Shown here one piece after another: positions 1-8,774 of a DNA stretch of 64,000 nucleotides. The stretch lies in contig NZ_CP092417.1 in NCBI RefSeq assembly GCF_023716865.1, positions 4,132,001-4,196,000 on the forward strand, in the 5' to 3' direction. Source of the DNA: Endozoicomonas sp. SCSIO W0465. GTDB lineage: Bacteria > Pseudomonadota > Gammaproteobacteria > Pseudomonadales > Endozoicomonadaceae. Both the position numbers and the translations under genes were made by a program. Within the stretch, counting starts at the first letter, position 1; each line of letters opens with the position of its first letter. The notes under the pieces are model-generated. The model was given only the letters and a program-made list of their open reading frames with translations, was not told the DNA's origin and searched no databases.

Positions 1-66
1 GGGCTCCACTTAATTTTTCAGGATAAAATCTACAGTTTTCAATTGGTTGTGTTTTTGGACGAGAAC
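1..66 (-). mobile_element. End of an ISNCY/IS1182-like element, cut by window edge
   Basis: These bases are the reverse complement of the left end of the full element at 22684-24384, including the terminal sequence GTTCTCGTCCAAAAA. The rest lies outside the window. The element end is followed at 67-72 by TAGCTA, a TAG-rich hexamer like the TAGGTA duplication of the other copy, then by another GTTCTCG-like stretch at 73-79. Confidence 0.85.
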
Positions 67-98
67 TAGCTAGTTCTCGGACAGCCTCCTAGGCCATA

Positions 99-1472
99 TC
101 ATCTCGTAAAAGTTCCCGGCATAAAGCGGCTGTTGCAAAATGAGAAATAGATACCTTCTGACCCTTCGATTGCTGACCGTTCACTCAGGATGAGATGGGT
201 GCGATCAGAATGGTAAATATTCCTACAACTGGACGATTGAATAGCGGGCAAGGGGAGGGCTGTACCATATAAATTTTTACCGGGACTCTGGGTTGTTTCA
301 GCTAAATTAAAAGTCAGTGGTAAACCACCTGAGTGGTTAGCGGAATTGACTGATTGAATATACTGTTCTCTGGCGATCACAGCTTGCCTTTTAGCTTCTT
401 CTTTGTTTGAGGTTTTTCTTTTGATTTTTTCGTAGGTTTTTTTATAGATCTTTCGTCCCTCAAGGTAAACGGGATTTTTGCGAAGCTCCCTTTTGCGCTC
501 CCTTTCGCGCTTCCTTTCGAGCTTCCTTTCGAGCTTCCTTTCGAGCTTCCTTTCGCGCTCTCTTTCGCGCTCCATTTGCAGCTTCCTTTGGTGCTCGGCG
601 TAAGCGGGATCTTTGCGAAGCTCCCTTTTTAGCTCCCTTTTGTACATCTTGTGGCGCTCCCTTTCGCGCTCGAGGTAAGCGGGATCTTTGCGAAGCTTCC
701 TTTGGCGCTCCCTTTGGCGCTTCCTTTGGCGCTCAGCGAAAGCGTGATCGGTCTGGTAGCGATGCCTTTGGAGATCCCTTTGGCGCTTGGCGTAAGCGGA
801 ATCTTTGCAAAGCTTTCTTTTGCGCTCCCTTTTGTGCCCGGCGAAAGTGGGGTCTGTCTGGTAGCGCCCCCTTTGGCGCTCGACCAGTGAAGAACTGCCA
901 TCAACATTAACTTCTGCCGGGGTTGCCTGGTTATAACTTGTAGCATGGTGCATGCCTAACGGAATAACGACAGCAACGGGTCGTAAATCTGGTGAACTAT
1001 TAATTTCAGCACAAAAATGAGTTAACTGAAAACTTGGGCTGGTATGATTCGCTGGTGTTGGCTCCCTGATTTCAGGCTTGTCCCCCGACATTAGCGGCTG
1101 AATATAGGAAGTAACGGGTGTTAGTGCATCATTAACGGGTTCGTTATCAGGCGGGTAAGGAACATATTCATCAAGAATGGATTGTGGTATTACTGGAATG
1201 CCTGTTCTGGAAGCGATTTCTGAATCGAAGTGTGTTAGCGGTTTAATATTATATTTATTCAATGAATTAGAGTAATCAGTTTCATTTTGATAGATATCTG
1301 ATCGGTTATTGTACATAGGAAAAGGGTTCAGTACTTGAACAGGCATGCCTTGGTAGATAGGCTGCTGTTCGTTGGCATAAAATTGATCCCGTTGCTCTAC
1401 TAAATCTAATGAGCTGGGATAGATGCCAGAAATAGCAGCGCCGAATGAAGGAAGTTGATTGATTTGATCCAT
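99..1472 (-). CDS. Arg/Lys/Glu-rich repeat protein (RKDPAY family), copy 1
   Basis: A 457-residue protein of unknown function. Residues 1-200 form a non-repetitive, polar N-terminal region that starts MDQINQLPSF and is clearly paralogous to the protein at 35509-36615. Residues about 200-340 are repeats built on RKDPAYAER followed by runs of RERERK; the rest is a lysine-rich helix-like tail. There is no signal peptide or membrane segment, and the protein must be strongly basic. The paralogue stops right after SAIEG. Here that stop has become TCA, so the frame runs 20 residues further before a TGA at 99. A promoter motif shared with the KAY genes lies just upstream. Possible roles are nucleic-acid binding or a host-directed effector; both are inference. 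Confidence 0.75.
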   Translation of the reverse strand: MDQINQLPSFGAAISGIYPSSLDLVEQRDQFYANEQQPIYQGMPVQVLNPFPMYNNRSDIYQNETDYSNSLNKYNIKPLTHFDSEIASRTGIPVIPQSILDEYVPYPPDNEPVNDALTPVTSYIQPLMSGDKPEIREPTPANHTSPSFQLTHFCAEINSSPDLRPVAVVIPLGMHHATSYNQATPAEVNVDGSSSLVERQRGRYQTDPTFAGHKRERKRKLCKDSAYAKRQRDLQRHRYQTDHAFAERQRKRQRERQRKLRKDPAYLERERERHKMYKRELKRELRKDPAYAEHQRKLQMERERERERKLERKLERKLERKRERERKRELRKNPVYLEGRKIYKKTYEKIKRKTSNKEEAKRQAVIAREQYIQSVNSANHSGGLPLTFNLAETTQSPGKNLYGTALPLPAIQSSSCRNIYHSDRTHLILSERSAIEGSEGIYFSFCNSRFMPGTFTR

Positions 1473-1501
1473 TGAATTGGTTGATTATTGAATTACAGCG
1501 T

Positions 1502-1529
1502 TATGACAACGCTTTACTATAAAAGTTTC
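1502..1529 (-). promoter_or_regulatory. ECF-like promoter motif, degenerate copy
   Basis: On the minus strand GAAACTT (1529-1523) is followed after 16 bases by TCATA (1506-1502), 30 bases before the ATG at 1472. It aligns with the better-kept GGAACTT/TCTTA motif in front of the paralogue at 35453 and the KAY genes. Confidence 0.5.
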
Positions 1530-2176
1530 TCCCTTTTGTAACTCATAAATCGGCAAAAAAGAGAAGCGAGCCCTGCCAGGTGAAGACTTCCTGTGGCTGG
1601 TACTGAAACATGCATTACCCAAGCGGTGTCGACAATTGCGGAATGATGGATTTTTACACGGCAATGTCAAAAAATAATGATCACGGGTGCAACTGGTTTT
1701 AAATGTGATGGTCAAAGCAGTGGAACCCATCATTCGCCCGAAATTCCTATCATGAACGTATCAAATTCCAGCGCATTTGTATTTCCCAATGACAGGTGGA
1801 GGACAAGCCCGACAGATTATGAAGCGTTACAATTTGAACAGACATCGACCAAAGAAGCTGACGCCGTGGCAAAAAGCGGTGAAAACAGGCTCAAATCATC
1901 CAAACGCCCGGCAACTGAAAGCTCAGAGGGAAACTCGGAGCCGATATTTGCCCACCGAAAAGCGGCAAAAAAGGAGCCGACTTCCACAGCTGCTATTGGT
2001 AGAAACAGTCCTGAAGAAGTCTGCCTATCTGATTTACATATTAGAGTAGTATTTACTGCCTCTTTGCCAGATATAACCTTTATGCCACCGGAATTACATG
2101 TACATATAAGTAAGTTTTTAGACAGTAAATCCTTAATGGCACTTCGACTAAGCCATCGTGTTTTTCAAAAAAACAT

Positions 2177-3478
2177 CCTGATTACCACCGACCCTACGTC
2201 GTGAGCCAGCTGCTATAATAAACGTCGATAGTCATGTGTTTTGGAGGTAAAACTGATGTGTAAAAACACCATTCAGTTCCAAAAAGGCCTTGGCATTATG
2301 CAATTTCTGGCTAATTACGGCAGTGAAGAGCAGTGTGAGAACGCGCTGTCCTCTTGGCGCTGGCCAGATGGCTTCCAATGCCCGAAGTGTGGCTCCCGCA
2401 GTTTCTGCAAGCTTCACCGGAAAGCTGAATTCCAGTGCAATTGCTGCCGTTGCCAAACCTCGCTTACCAGTAACACTATCTTTGACTCAACAAAGCTGCC
2501 TCTAGCTACCTGGTTTCTGGGTATCTATCTCGTCACCCAGAATAAAGCGGGGATTTCTTGCCTGACGCTTCATCGACAACTTGGCATTTCCTACAATGCC
2601 GCATTGCGCATGAAACACAAACTCATGCAGGTCATGATGGAAAGAGATAACAGCTGGCAGTTGAGTGGTTTTGTTCAGATTGATGACGCCTATTGGGGCG
2701 GAGAGCGCCACGGAGGCCGCCGGGGCAGAGGCTCAGAGAACAAAGCCCCCTTCGTGGCCGCAGTTCAGACAGATGCTGATAACCACCCTATCTACATGAA
2801 GTTCAATGCCGTTGATAACTTCCGGCGAAAAACCATTCAGGAGTGGGCAGAACATGCCCTGAAAAAGGGTGTCCGGGCCGTCAGCGATGGCTTGTCCTGT
2901 TTCCGGGGTATTGAAGATGCCGGATGCCAGCACACAGCCATCATTACCGGTGGTGGGCATGCATCCATGGAGAATGAGTTGTTCACCTGGGTAAATACCA
3001 TGCTGGGAAACGTGAAAACAGCGATTACCGGTACTTACCATAAGCTCGACCCCAAGCATCTGGGCCGTTATCTATCAGAGTTCAACTATCGGTTTAACCG
3101 GCGTTTTGATATGCCTTCAATGATCTCAAGGCTAGGTCGGGCTGCAGTCAATACAGCACCGATGCCGGATCGACTTCTCAAACTGCCAGACGTCCAGTGG
3201 AAACCGGGTTAGCCATCAACCGATAATTGAAAGTCAGTTGACGTATTAATATCATTATTTCGAATGATGATGTGGGTCTTTGCTTGTTCGGAGCGGTTAT
3301 GAAACCGAATTTAGTTGATAATCTGGAGAACAAGCCGTCATGATGCCTGCTCCACCGGTAATACTGGAGAGGTTCTATTATTTCTTTACCGGGTTATAGA
3401 CATAAAGAATGAAAAGCTGCACGTATATTCTTAAATTATCTTTCCCTGTGTCATGACGTACGATCAGTGGTAATCAGG
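2177..3478 (+). mobile_element. IS1595-family element, copy 1 of 3
   Basis: A 1302-base element with terminal repeats CCTGATTACCAC at the left and the complementary GTGGTAATCAGG at the right. The 8-base target AAAAACAT is duplicated at 2169-2176 and 3479-3486. Copies 2 (42385-43686) and 3 (49740-51041) have the same length and encode an identical protein, so transposition was recent. It interrupts the F-box-like gene. Confidence 0.95.
2256..3212 (+). CDS. IS1595-family transposase
   Basis: A transposase that moves the surrounding element. The N-terminal part has a zinc ribbon (CPKCGSRSFC, then CNCCRC) and the central part an ISXO2-like DDE domain including QIDDAYWGGERHGGRRGRG. I place the start at ATG 2256 (MCKNTIQF) because a strong Shine-Dalgarno TGGAGGT lies 7-8 bases upstream; a TTG at 2241 would overlap that site. 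The protein is then 318 residues, normal for the family. The frame is intact. Confidence 0.93.
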   Translation: MCKNTIQFQKGLGIMQFLANYGSEEQCENALSSWRWPDGFQCPKCGSRSFCKLHRKAEFQCNCCRCQTSLTSNTIFDSTKLPLATWFLGIYLVTQNKAGISCLTLHRQLGISYNAALRMKHKLMQVMMERDNSWQLSGFVQIDDAYWGGERHGGRRGRGSENKAPFVAAVQTDADNHPIYMKFNAVDNFRRKTIQEWAEHALKKGVRAVSDGLSCFRGIEDAGCQHTAIITGGGHASMENELFTWVNTMLGNVKTAITGTYHKLDPKHLGRYLSEFNYRFNRRFDMPSMISRLGRAAVNTAPMPDRLLKLPDVQWKPG

Positions 3479-3508
3479 AAAAACATTGGCACCACCATAG
3501 TAAAAAAT

Positions 3509-5235
3509 GTAATTTCTCAAAAACTGCTGGCAGCACCACACGGAAGATGACGTGAAGCCTCCTCAATCAGGTTACTCAATCTCGGAAATAACCCATCGCC
3601 CATTAGTCGGCTTTTCAGATAATCCCAAAAAGAGAGACCATACAGGCGACACGTTTTTTTCAGGCTGGCAAAGGTGTCGCGACATTGCCGCCCCAAATCG
3701 CTTCGCGTCCCACTACTGATCTTTCGTCGTTTAACATATTCTCGTATCTGACTCTCGCTCAGGTTGTTGTGCAGCGGTAAGCTCGGGTCATCCAGAACCA
3801 GTAATAGCTCTTCCTTGATTACAGCCAACCCTGACAGAGCATCCTGAAGAAGCCCACTGCACGTTTGGGTTTGGATCAGCGCCTGGAACCCCTGTCGTAC
3901 TTTTATTGCCTTTTTTTCAGTTGGCTCTGTCTTGAAGTCTTTAAGGTCATCGTAAATGGCCCAGAACCATGTCCGAAGCCATTTCTGAGCCATGGCCTGC
4001 TGATCATTGACCGGATGAACTTTTGCCAGCCCTCGCTCTGCATGTATCCAGCACTGGCTGTGTTTGAAAACGTCGAACTGCCTTGCCCCATCACTGAAGG
4101 TGGTAAGATGTCCTGCTCCATGCTGTATCAGGCTGCCATAAATCATGGCTTCACTGGCCTGCTGGCGCCGTCTACCAGTTAGTCTCAGGTCTTTCATGCA
4201 TTCTTCCCAGGCTTCATGGCTCAGGAAGGTGACGCCTCTGTATGGATTAAGAACGCGTAGCCACTTTTTGGGGTAATCCAGTTTTTCCAGATAGATCAAG
4301 GCATCGTCGGTGAACGTGTAAGTTGACCATGGGCGGTGCAGTAGGCTTACGAAATTTTCCCGGCTTTTGCTGTCTGTGCTCTCGAACCAGGCAAAGGACT
4401 CGTTATTGATGATGGTGCAGTAACCGTTCTTCCCCTTATGCCTTGTTCCCGTGTCGTCTGTCTGGATATAACTTGAACAGCGAATACCTGTAGTCAACAG
4501 CTCATCTTTCTCAGCATGGAACTGCTCGTGTCCTTTCGTCAGAAGCTGGCTGAGTTCCCCGCTGGAAATAGAGATTCCAATGTCCCATAGCCAGTCCAGC
4601 AGTTCTGGCTGGGTAACGGAGCAACCATGATACTGGTGCAGAACGTAGGCCTGCAGCATTGGCCCGTAATGATGTCCATGAAGGCTGGCTGGCGGTTTGG
4701 CCGTAATGGTTTGTCCATCGGGTGTCACCCATTGCTCTAAAAGATATTCAATACTGGATGTTTGTATTGTCAGTTCCTGAACATGAAAAGGGGTGGTTCC
4801 ATTCCTGATTGATCCCTCCGGAACATCAGTGGCAGCAATGGGTATGGATTTTTCCGCCGATGGCTTTCGGGGCTGTTTACGCTGCTTTCTGGTTTTCTCG
4901 TTGGGCTTCTTAACCTTCTGCTTTGACGAGGTGTCTGGGCTGGCTCCATCGTTACCCTCAGGAGCGGATGGATCTCCATCAGGGCTGCCGGTGTCATCAT
5001 CGGGAGGTTTGGTGTTTGGTTTGATGTCAGGCTTTGCGGGCAGTTTTTTTAGACGACGAATCTCTGCTTCAAGCAATTCTATCTGCTCTTTGAGCTGAAT
5101 GATCTGCTCTTGCTGCTGAGTGATGAATCTCAGTAGATCTTCAGGTTGTAACTGCTGGTGTTCTAGAAAAGCCATGGTGAGAGGATAGACGACTGACCGA
5201 AATTATCCTGCTTCCAGCACTTTTTGAGAAATTAC
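3509..5235 (-). mobile_element. IS66-like element, intact copy
   Basis: A 1727-base element with terminal inverted repeats beginning GTAATTTCTCAAAAA. The 8-base target TAAAAAAT is duplicated at 3501-3508 and 5236-5243, as usual for IS66. It carries only one gene, with no tnpA/tnpB-like partners. It lies in the F-box-like gene only 30 bases beyond the IS1595 element. Confidence 0.9.
3517..5175 (-). CDS. IS66-like transposase (552 aa)
   Basis: The protein starts with a leucine/glutamine coiled coil (residues about 10-45, FITQQQEQIIQLKEQIELLE), then a Pro/Asp/Lys-rich linker with KPNTKPPDDD, then the catalytic part including YIQTDDTGTRHKG (candidate first Asp) and a C-terminal NNLSESQIREYVKRRK segment that resembles the IS66 C-terminal signature. 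The frame is full length between the inverted repeats. It is distinct from the 504-residue ISBst12-type transposase found three times in this window; a decayed relative follows at 5683-7118. Confidence 0.88.
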   Translation of the reverse strand: MAFLEHQQLQPEDLLRFITQQQEQIIQLKEQIELLEAEIRRLKKLPAKPDIKPNTKPPDDDTGSPDGDPSAPEGNDGASPDTSSKQKVKKPNEKTRKQRKQPRKPSAEKSIPIAATDVPEGSIRNGTTPFHVQELTIQTSSIEYLLEQWVTPDGQTITAKPPASLHGHHYGPMLQAYVLHQYHGCSVTQPELLDWLWDIGISISSGELSQLLTKGHEQFHAEKDELLTTGIRCSSYIQTDDTGTRHKGKNGYCTIINNESFAWFESTDSKSRENFVSLLHRPWSTYTFTDDALIYLEKLDYPKKWLRVLNPYRGVTFLSHEAWEECMKDLRLTGRRRQQASEAMIYGSLIQHGAGHLTTFSDGARQFDVFKHSQCWIHAERGLAKVHPVNDQQAMAQKWLRTWFWAIYDDLKDFKTEPTEKKAIKVRQGFQALIQTQTCSGLLQDALSGLAVIKEELLLVLDDPSLPLHNNLSESQIREYVKRRKISSGTRSDLGRQCRDTFASLKKTCRLYGLSFWDYLKSRLMGDGLFPRLSNLIEEASRHLPCGAASSF

Positions 5236-5570
5236 TAAAAAATCAAATTAAATGTGAATGGTTGCAATTAAAAATAGAGTTGTGTCGACGATCCAGGAAT
5301 TCCATGAGTAATGCTAAAGCTTATGTTAAAGCTTATGTTAAAGCTTACCAGCGTCAGTATTACCAAAAATCAGAGGAAAGAGGTAAAGCTTATGTTAAAG
5401 CTTACCAGCGTTTTTATAACCAACAACCCGAGAGGTGTATCGCTTATAAAAAGAGTGGCTCTGAAATGGTGCGAAAAAACAGAGAGGGGAGTCAGCTCTG
5501 ATTCATAACAAAATGGATGATGTGATCATGAGCAAGAAACACAAACAATAAAGCCCTGATAAGGTATCTG

Positions 5571-5599
5571 TGATCACGGACAATCAGTGTCCGTGATCA
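5571..5599. repeat. Perfect inverted repeat
   Basis: TGATCACGGACA (5571-5582) and TGTCCGTGATCA (5588-5599) can form a 12-bp stem with a 5-base loop, 70 bases after the end of the F-box-like gene. Neither strand has a T run after it, so I do not call it an intrinsic terminator. Confidence 0.7.
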
Positions 5600-5619
5600 G
5601 AAAGGTTGGCCCCCTGATT

Positions 5620-7126
5620 GTATGTACTCAAAAACTAATATTTTGAGGAAAATACCGTCTCTACAGTCTACCTTTCAGGTTCATGAATACATCGCTTGAT
5701 AACCTTTCTACTGAAAAGCTGCTTACCTTCATAACTCAGCAGCAGGAACACATTGTTCAGCTCCAGGAACGGATAAAGATTCTGGAAAACGAAATCACTC
5801 GCTTGAAAAAGCTGAACCCAAAGCCCGATATAAAGCCAAACACCAAACCATCTGATAAGCACGACGATAGCGGTAATAATAATGATGACTCACAGAGTCA
5901 CGATCATGAGTCAGATGAAGAACCAGAGTCTGATGACTCCGAACTATCTGATGGAAAAAGTGATGTCGATAAACCCAACCACCATACTAAACGACAAAGC
6001 ACCAAACCGGATAAACCACCTGTTACTGAAGAAGCCGTGATCGCTCCGGATTCCATTCCAGAAGGTTCTACTCGTCATGGGCGGGATGCGTTTTATGTGC
6101 AGGAGCTGGAGCTTCACTCCAAAACGATCTGTTACTGGCTTGAGAAGTGGGTGACTCCCCGACGGTAAAGTCATCAGCGGTCTCCCGCCGAGCGCTCTTA
6201 ATGGTCATCATTTCGGCCCGCAACTCCGAGCATTCATTTTGCATCAGTATTTCGCCTGTGGCGTAACACAGCCACAGCTACTGGAGTTTCTATGGGATAT
6301 AGGTGTTTCTATCTCGTCAGGGGAGCTCAGTAACCTGATTACCAAAGGCCACGAATCATTCCACCAGGAAAAAGACGATCTACTGGCGCAATATCAGGAT
6401 GTCCACTTCCTGAGTGAGAAAGCCTGGAAAGCCTTTATGAACGACATCGGTCTCACAGGCTCCAGGAATCGCCAAAGAGCCAGTGAAGCCATGTTATACG
6501 GAAGCCTGATCAGCCACGGGTTCAATCTGGTGACATTCAGCGACGGAGCCGGTCAGTTCAATGTATTTGCCCATGCCCAGTGCTGGGTACACGCTGCCAG
6601 GCCAATGGAGAAAGTTATTCCGGTCAATCGCCAGCAGGTCAATGCCCAATACTGGTGCCTGAGCTGGTTCTGGAACATTTACCGGGATCTAAAGGCCTTT
6701 AGAGAATCTCCTTCGGGTGAGAAGGCAGCAGAGATAAGAGTCGCTTTCAAAAGTCTGATCCAGACACAAACCGGTTGCTCAGGTCTACAGGAAGCGCTGG
6801 CAGGTCTTGCTGTAATTGAACAGGAATTGTTGATGGTTCTGGATAACCCCGGTACTGCCTCTTCATAACAACCTCAGCGAAAGCCAGATAAGAGAACACG
6901 TCAAACGGCGTAAAATCAGTGGTGGCACCAAAAGTGAGAGCGGCCGACGGAGCAGAGACACCTTTGCAAGCCTCAAGAAAACCTGTCGACAATATGGGCT
7001 TTCATTCTGGCACTATTTAACAGATAGGCTTACAGGTAGCGGAACATTCCCGAGATTGGCTGAGAAAATCGAGAGTGCTGCGCAATGGTTGTCGTGTGGA
7101 TCAAGTGCGGCTTTTTGAGTGCATAC
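5620..7126 (+). mobile_element. Decayed IS66-like element
   Basis: Inverted ends GTATGTACTCAAAAACT (5620) and, at the right, the complement of GTATGCACTCAAAAAGC (ending 7126) resemble the ends of the 3509-5235 element. The 8-base CCCTGATT flanks it at 5612-5619 and 7127-7134. The right-hand CCCTGATT is also the left target duplication of the next IS. Confidence 0.85.
5683..7118 (+). pseudogene. IS66-like transposase, inactivated
   Basis: This is a diverged relative of the 552-residue transposase at 3517-5175. The N-terminal coiled coil and the KPNTKPSD linker are present to about 6168, where the frame shifts. The second segment (to 6868) lacks about 95 residues between DDLLA and QYQDVHF, which removes the segment with the candidate catalytic Asp. 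A further frameshift near 6860 separates the C-terminal NNLSESQIREHVKRRK part, which ends at a TGA at 7116-7118. It cannot encode an active enzyme. Confidence 0.88.
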
Positions 7127-7134
7127 CCCTGATT

Positions 7135-8742
7135 GTAACTGTTCAGCACCCCCACATAAATCTGGAATTTTCTGATTTTTATACCATCCTCTTAAGCACC
7201 ATTTTTCCACAATATTCGCCAGCATGATTCCAGAACTACCCGCAACTATGTCGGCTGAGATTCTCTTGAAAGAGAATGCAGAGCTGCGGATGAGAGTTGC
7301 CTGTCTGGAAGAGCGATGTCGAGAATTGGAAGAAAAGGTTGGCAAGAACAGTCAAAACAGCAGCAAGCCGCCATCGTCTGATGGTTATCAAAAACCTTGT
7401 AAAAACAGTAATTCTCCAGATCATTCTGACGACCTTTCCGCAGATAAAGGTACCGATCCATCGGATGAAAAACCCAATCCTAAAAGTCTGAGACAGTCTT
7501 CTGGTAATAAAGCCGGTGGAAAGAAAGGGCATCAGGGCACTTGTCTTAAACAGGTCGATATCCCTGACTATATTGAGTACCTTCCGGTTAAAGAATGCAA
7601 TAAATGTCAGGCGTCTCTTCTTGATAGTGAGCCGGTCAAATATATTGAACGACAGGTGTTTGAACCAGGGAGACCGGGTGAATTTGAAGTAACGGCCCAT
7701 AGAGCTGAAGTAAAAATCTGCACTTGTGGTTGTCGGAATCAGGCTGAATTCCCGGAAGGTGTTACCGCTGCCGCACAATATGGCTCAGCCACACAGGCTA
7801 TGGCCGTCTATCTTAACCAATACCATTTCCTGCCTTTTAAGCGCGTGTCAGAGTATTTTAATACTCTCTATAAAATGAGTGTAAGTGCAGGCACTGTCGC
7901 CAATTTTGTGGCCAGAACCTATGAAAATCTGGCTTCTACTGAAGAGGTTATTCGTGACGCCTTGCGGGAATCGTCTGTTGCCGGAGCCGATGAAACGGGT
8001 ATGCGGGCCGAGGGCTCTTTGCACTGGCTACACGTTATGCGGGATGAACAATGGACGCTCTACTACTTGTCTGAAAAGCGAGGTCGTGAGGCCATGGACA
8101 CGATGGGCATACTGCTAACATTTGCAGGCGTTCTGGTTCATGATCATTGGAAATCCTATTTTGCATATGCGGCAACTCACGTACTTTGCAATGCCCATCA
8201 CCTGAGGGAGCTTTTGGGTGTTGTTGATAGGGACAGCAATCAACTGGCGTTGCGATTGATGAAGCTACTGAGGCTTTCCTGGCATTACTGCAAGGGCTTT
8301 AAGACCATAGGTATGCTACAGATGCCAAGTGTTGTCTGTGAACGAATCGAGAAGATTTATGACCGGTTGCTTCAGCGGGCTCTAATGAAAGAAGTCGTCT
8401 ATATGGAGAAGCAACGAGAGGAGCTTAAGCGCAAGAAAGTCAAGAATACTAAAGCTTACAATCTCTTCAAACGACTCACTGAGTTCAAGGCTGAGACACT
8501 GCGCTTCATGTCAGATTTTACCATTCCCTTCGATAACAATGGCAGTGAACGGGATGTTCGAATGGCCAAGTTAAAGCAGAAAATCTCAGGCTACTTCAGG
8601 AGTGCAGACGGTGGTTCTATGTTTGCACGGATTCGCAGCTATTTGTCGTCTGCCAGAAAACAGGGAATGGACATATATCAATCACTTCATAGAGCTGTTC
8701 GGAATTACTGTAATATGCCTTTGCTCAGTGCTGAATAGTTAC
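7135..8742 (+). mobile_element. IS66-family (ISBst12-type) element, copy 1 of 3
   Basis: A 1608-base element with ends GTAACTGTTCAGCAC and the complement of GTAACTATTCAGCAC. The target CCCTGATT is duplicated at 7127-7134 and 8743-8750. It has one gene and no tnpA/tnpB, as in the ISBst12 group. It landed exactly against the previous IS. Other copies are at 17847-19454 and 51813-53420, equal in length. Confidence 0.95.
7224..8738 (+). CDS. IS66-family transposase (ISBst12 type)
   Basis: A 504-residue transposase: N-terminal coiled coil (residues about 10-40), a KNSQNSSKPPSSDGY motif typical of IS66, a zinc-finger segment (CNKCQASL, later CTCGC), the DDE core with GADETGMRAEG as the candidate first catalytic Asp, and the C-terminal signature DNNGSERDVRMAKLKQKISG. 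The frame is intact. It differs from the other two copies at only a few positions (for example ISGYFRS here, ISGCFRS there). Confidence 0.95.
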   Translation: MIPELPATMSAEILLKENAELRMRVACLEERCRELEEKVGKNSQNSSKPPSSDGYQKPCKNSNSPDHSDDLSADKGTDPSDEKPNPKSLRQSSGNKAGGKKGHQGTCLKQVDIPDYIEYLPVKECNKCQASLLDSEPVKYIERQVFEPGRPGEFEVTAHRAEVKICTCGCRNQAEFPEGVTAAAQYGSATQAMAVYLNQYHFLPFKRVSEYFNTLYKMSVSAGTVANFVARTYENLASTEEVIRDALRESSVAGADETGMRAEGSLHWLHVMRDEQWTLYYLSEKRGREAMDTMGILLTFAGVLVHDHWKSYFAYAATHVLCNAHHLRELLGVVDRDSNQLALRLMKLLRLSWHYCKGFKTIGMLQMPSVVCERIEKIYDRLLQRALMKEVVYMEKQREELKRKKVKNTKAYNLFKRLTEFKAETLRFMSDFTIPFDNNGSERDVRMAKLKQKISGYFRSADGGSMFARIRSYLSSARKQGMDIYQSLHRAVRNYCNMPLLSAE

Positions 8743-8774
8743 CCCTGATTTTCATAAAGCTGTCCGCTATAGAC

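Larger units (their letters stand above)
1752..5501 (+). pseudogene. F-box-like / KAY-repeat protein gene, split by two IS
   Basis: Removing the IS1595 and IS66-like insertions with one copy of each target duplication joins 1752-2176, 3487-3508 and 5244-5501 into one 705-base frame (234 residues). Residues about 111-138 contain MPPELHVHISKFLDSKSL followed by MALRLSHRVF, which matches the F-box pattern of LPxEL, FLD, SL and a final R-F. The C-terminal part has KAYVKAY and YQKSEERGKAY units related to the KAY family at 45-60 kb. The start at 1752 (MNVSNSS) is my choice; an in-frame ATG also exists at 1677. F-box proteins recruit substrates to eukaryotic SCF ubiquitin ligases, so an intact form could be host-directed (inference). 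As it stands the gene cannot make the full protein. Confidence 0.7.

Noticed and set aside
5571..5599. Perfect 12-bp hairpin as terminator
   Set aside because: No T run follows on either strand. Listed only as an inverted repeat.
7236..7778. A 180-residue minus-strand frame, also at 17948 and 51914
   Set aside because: It is exactly antisense to the IS66 transposase in all three copies, with no ribosome binding site.
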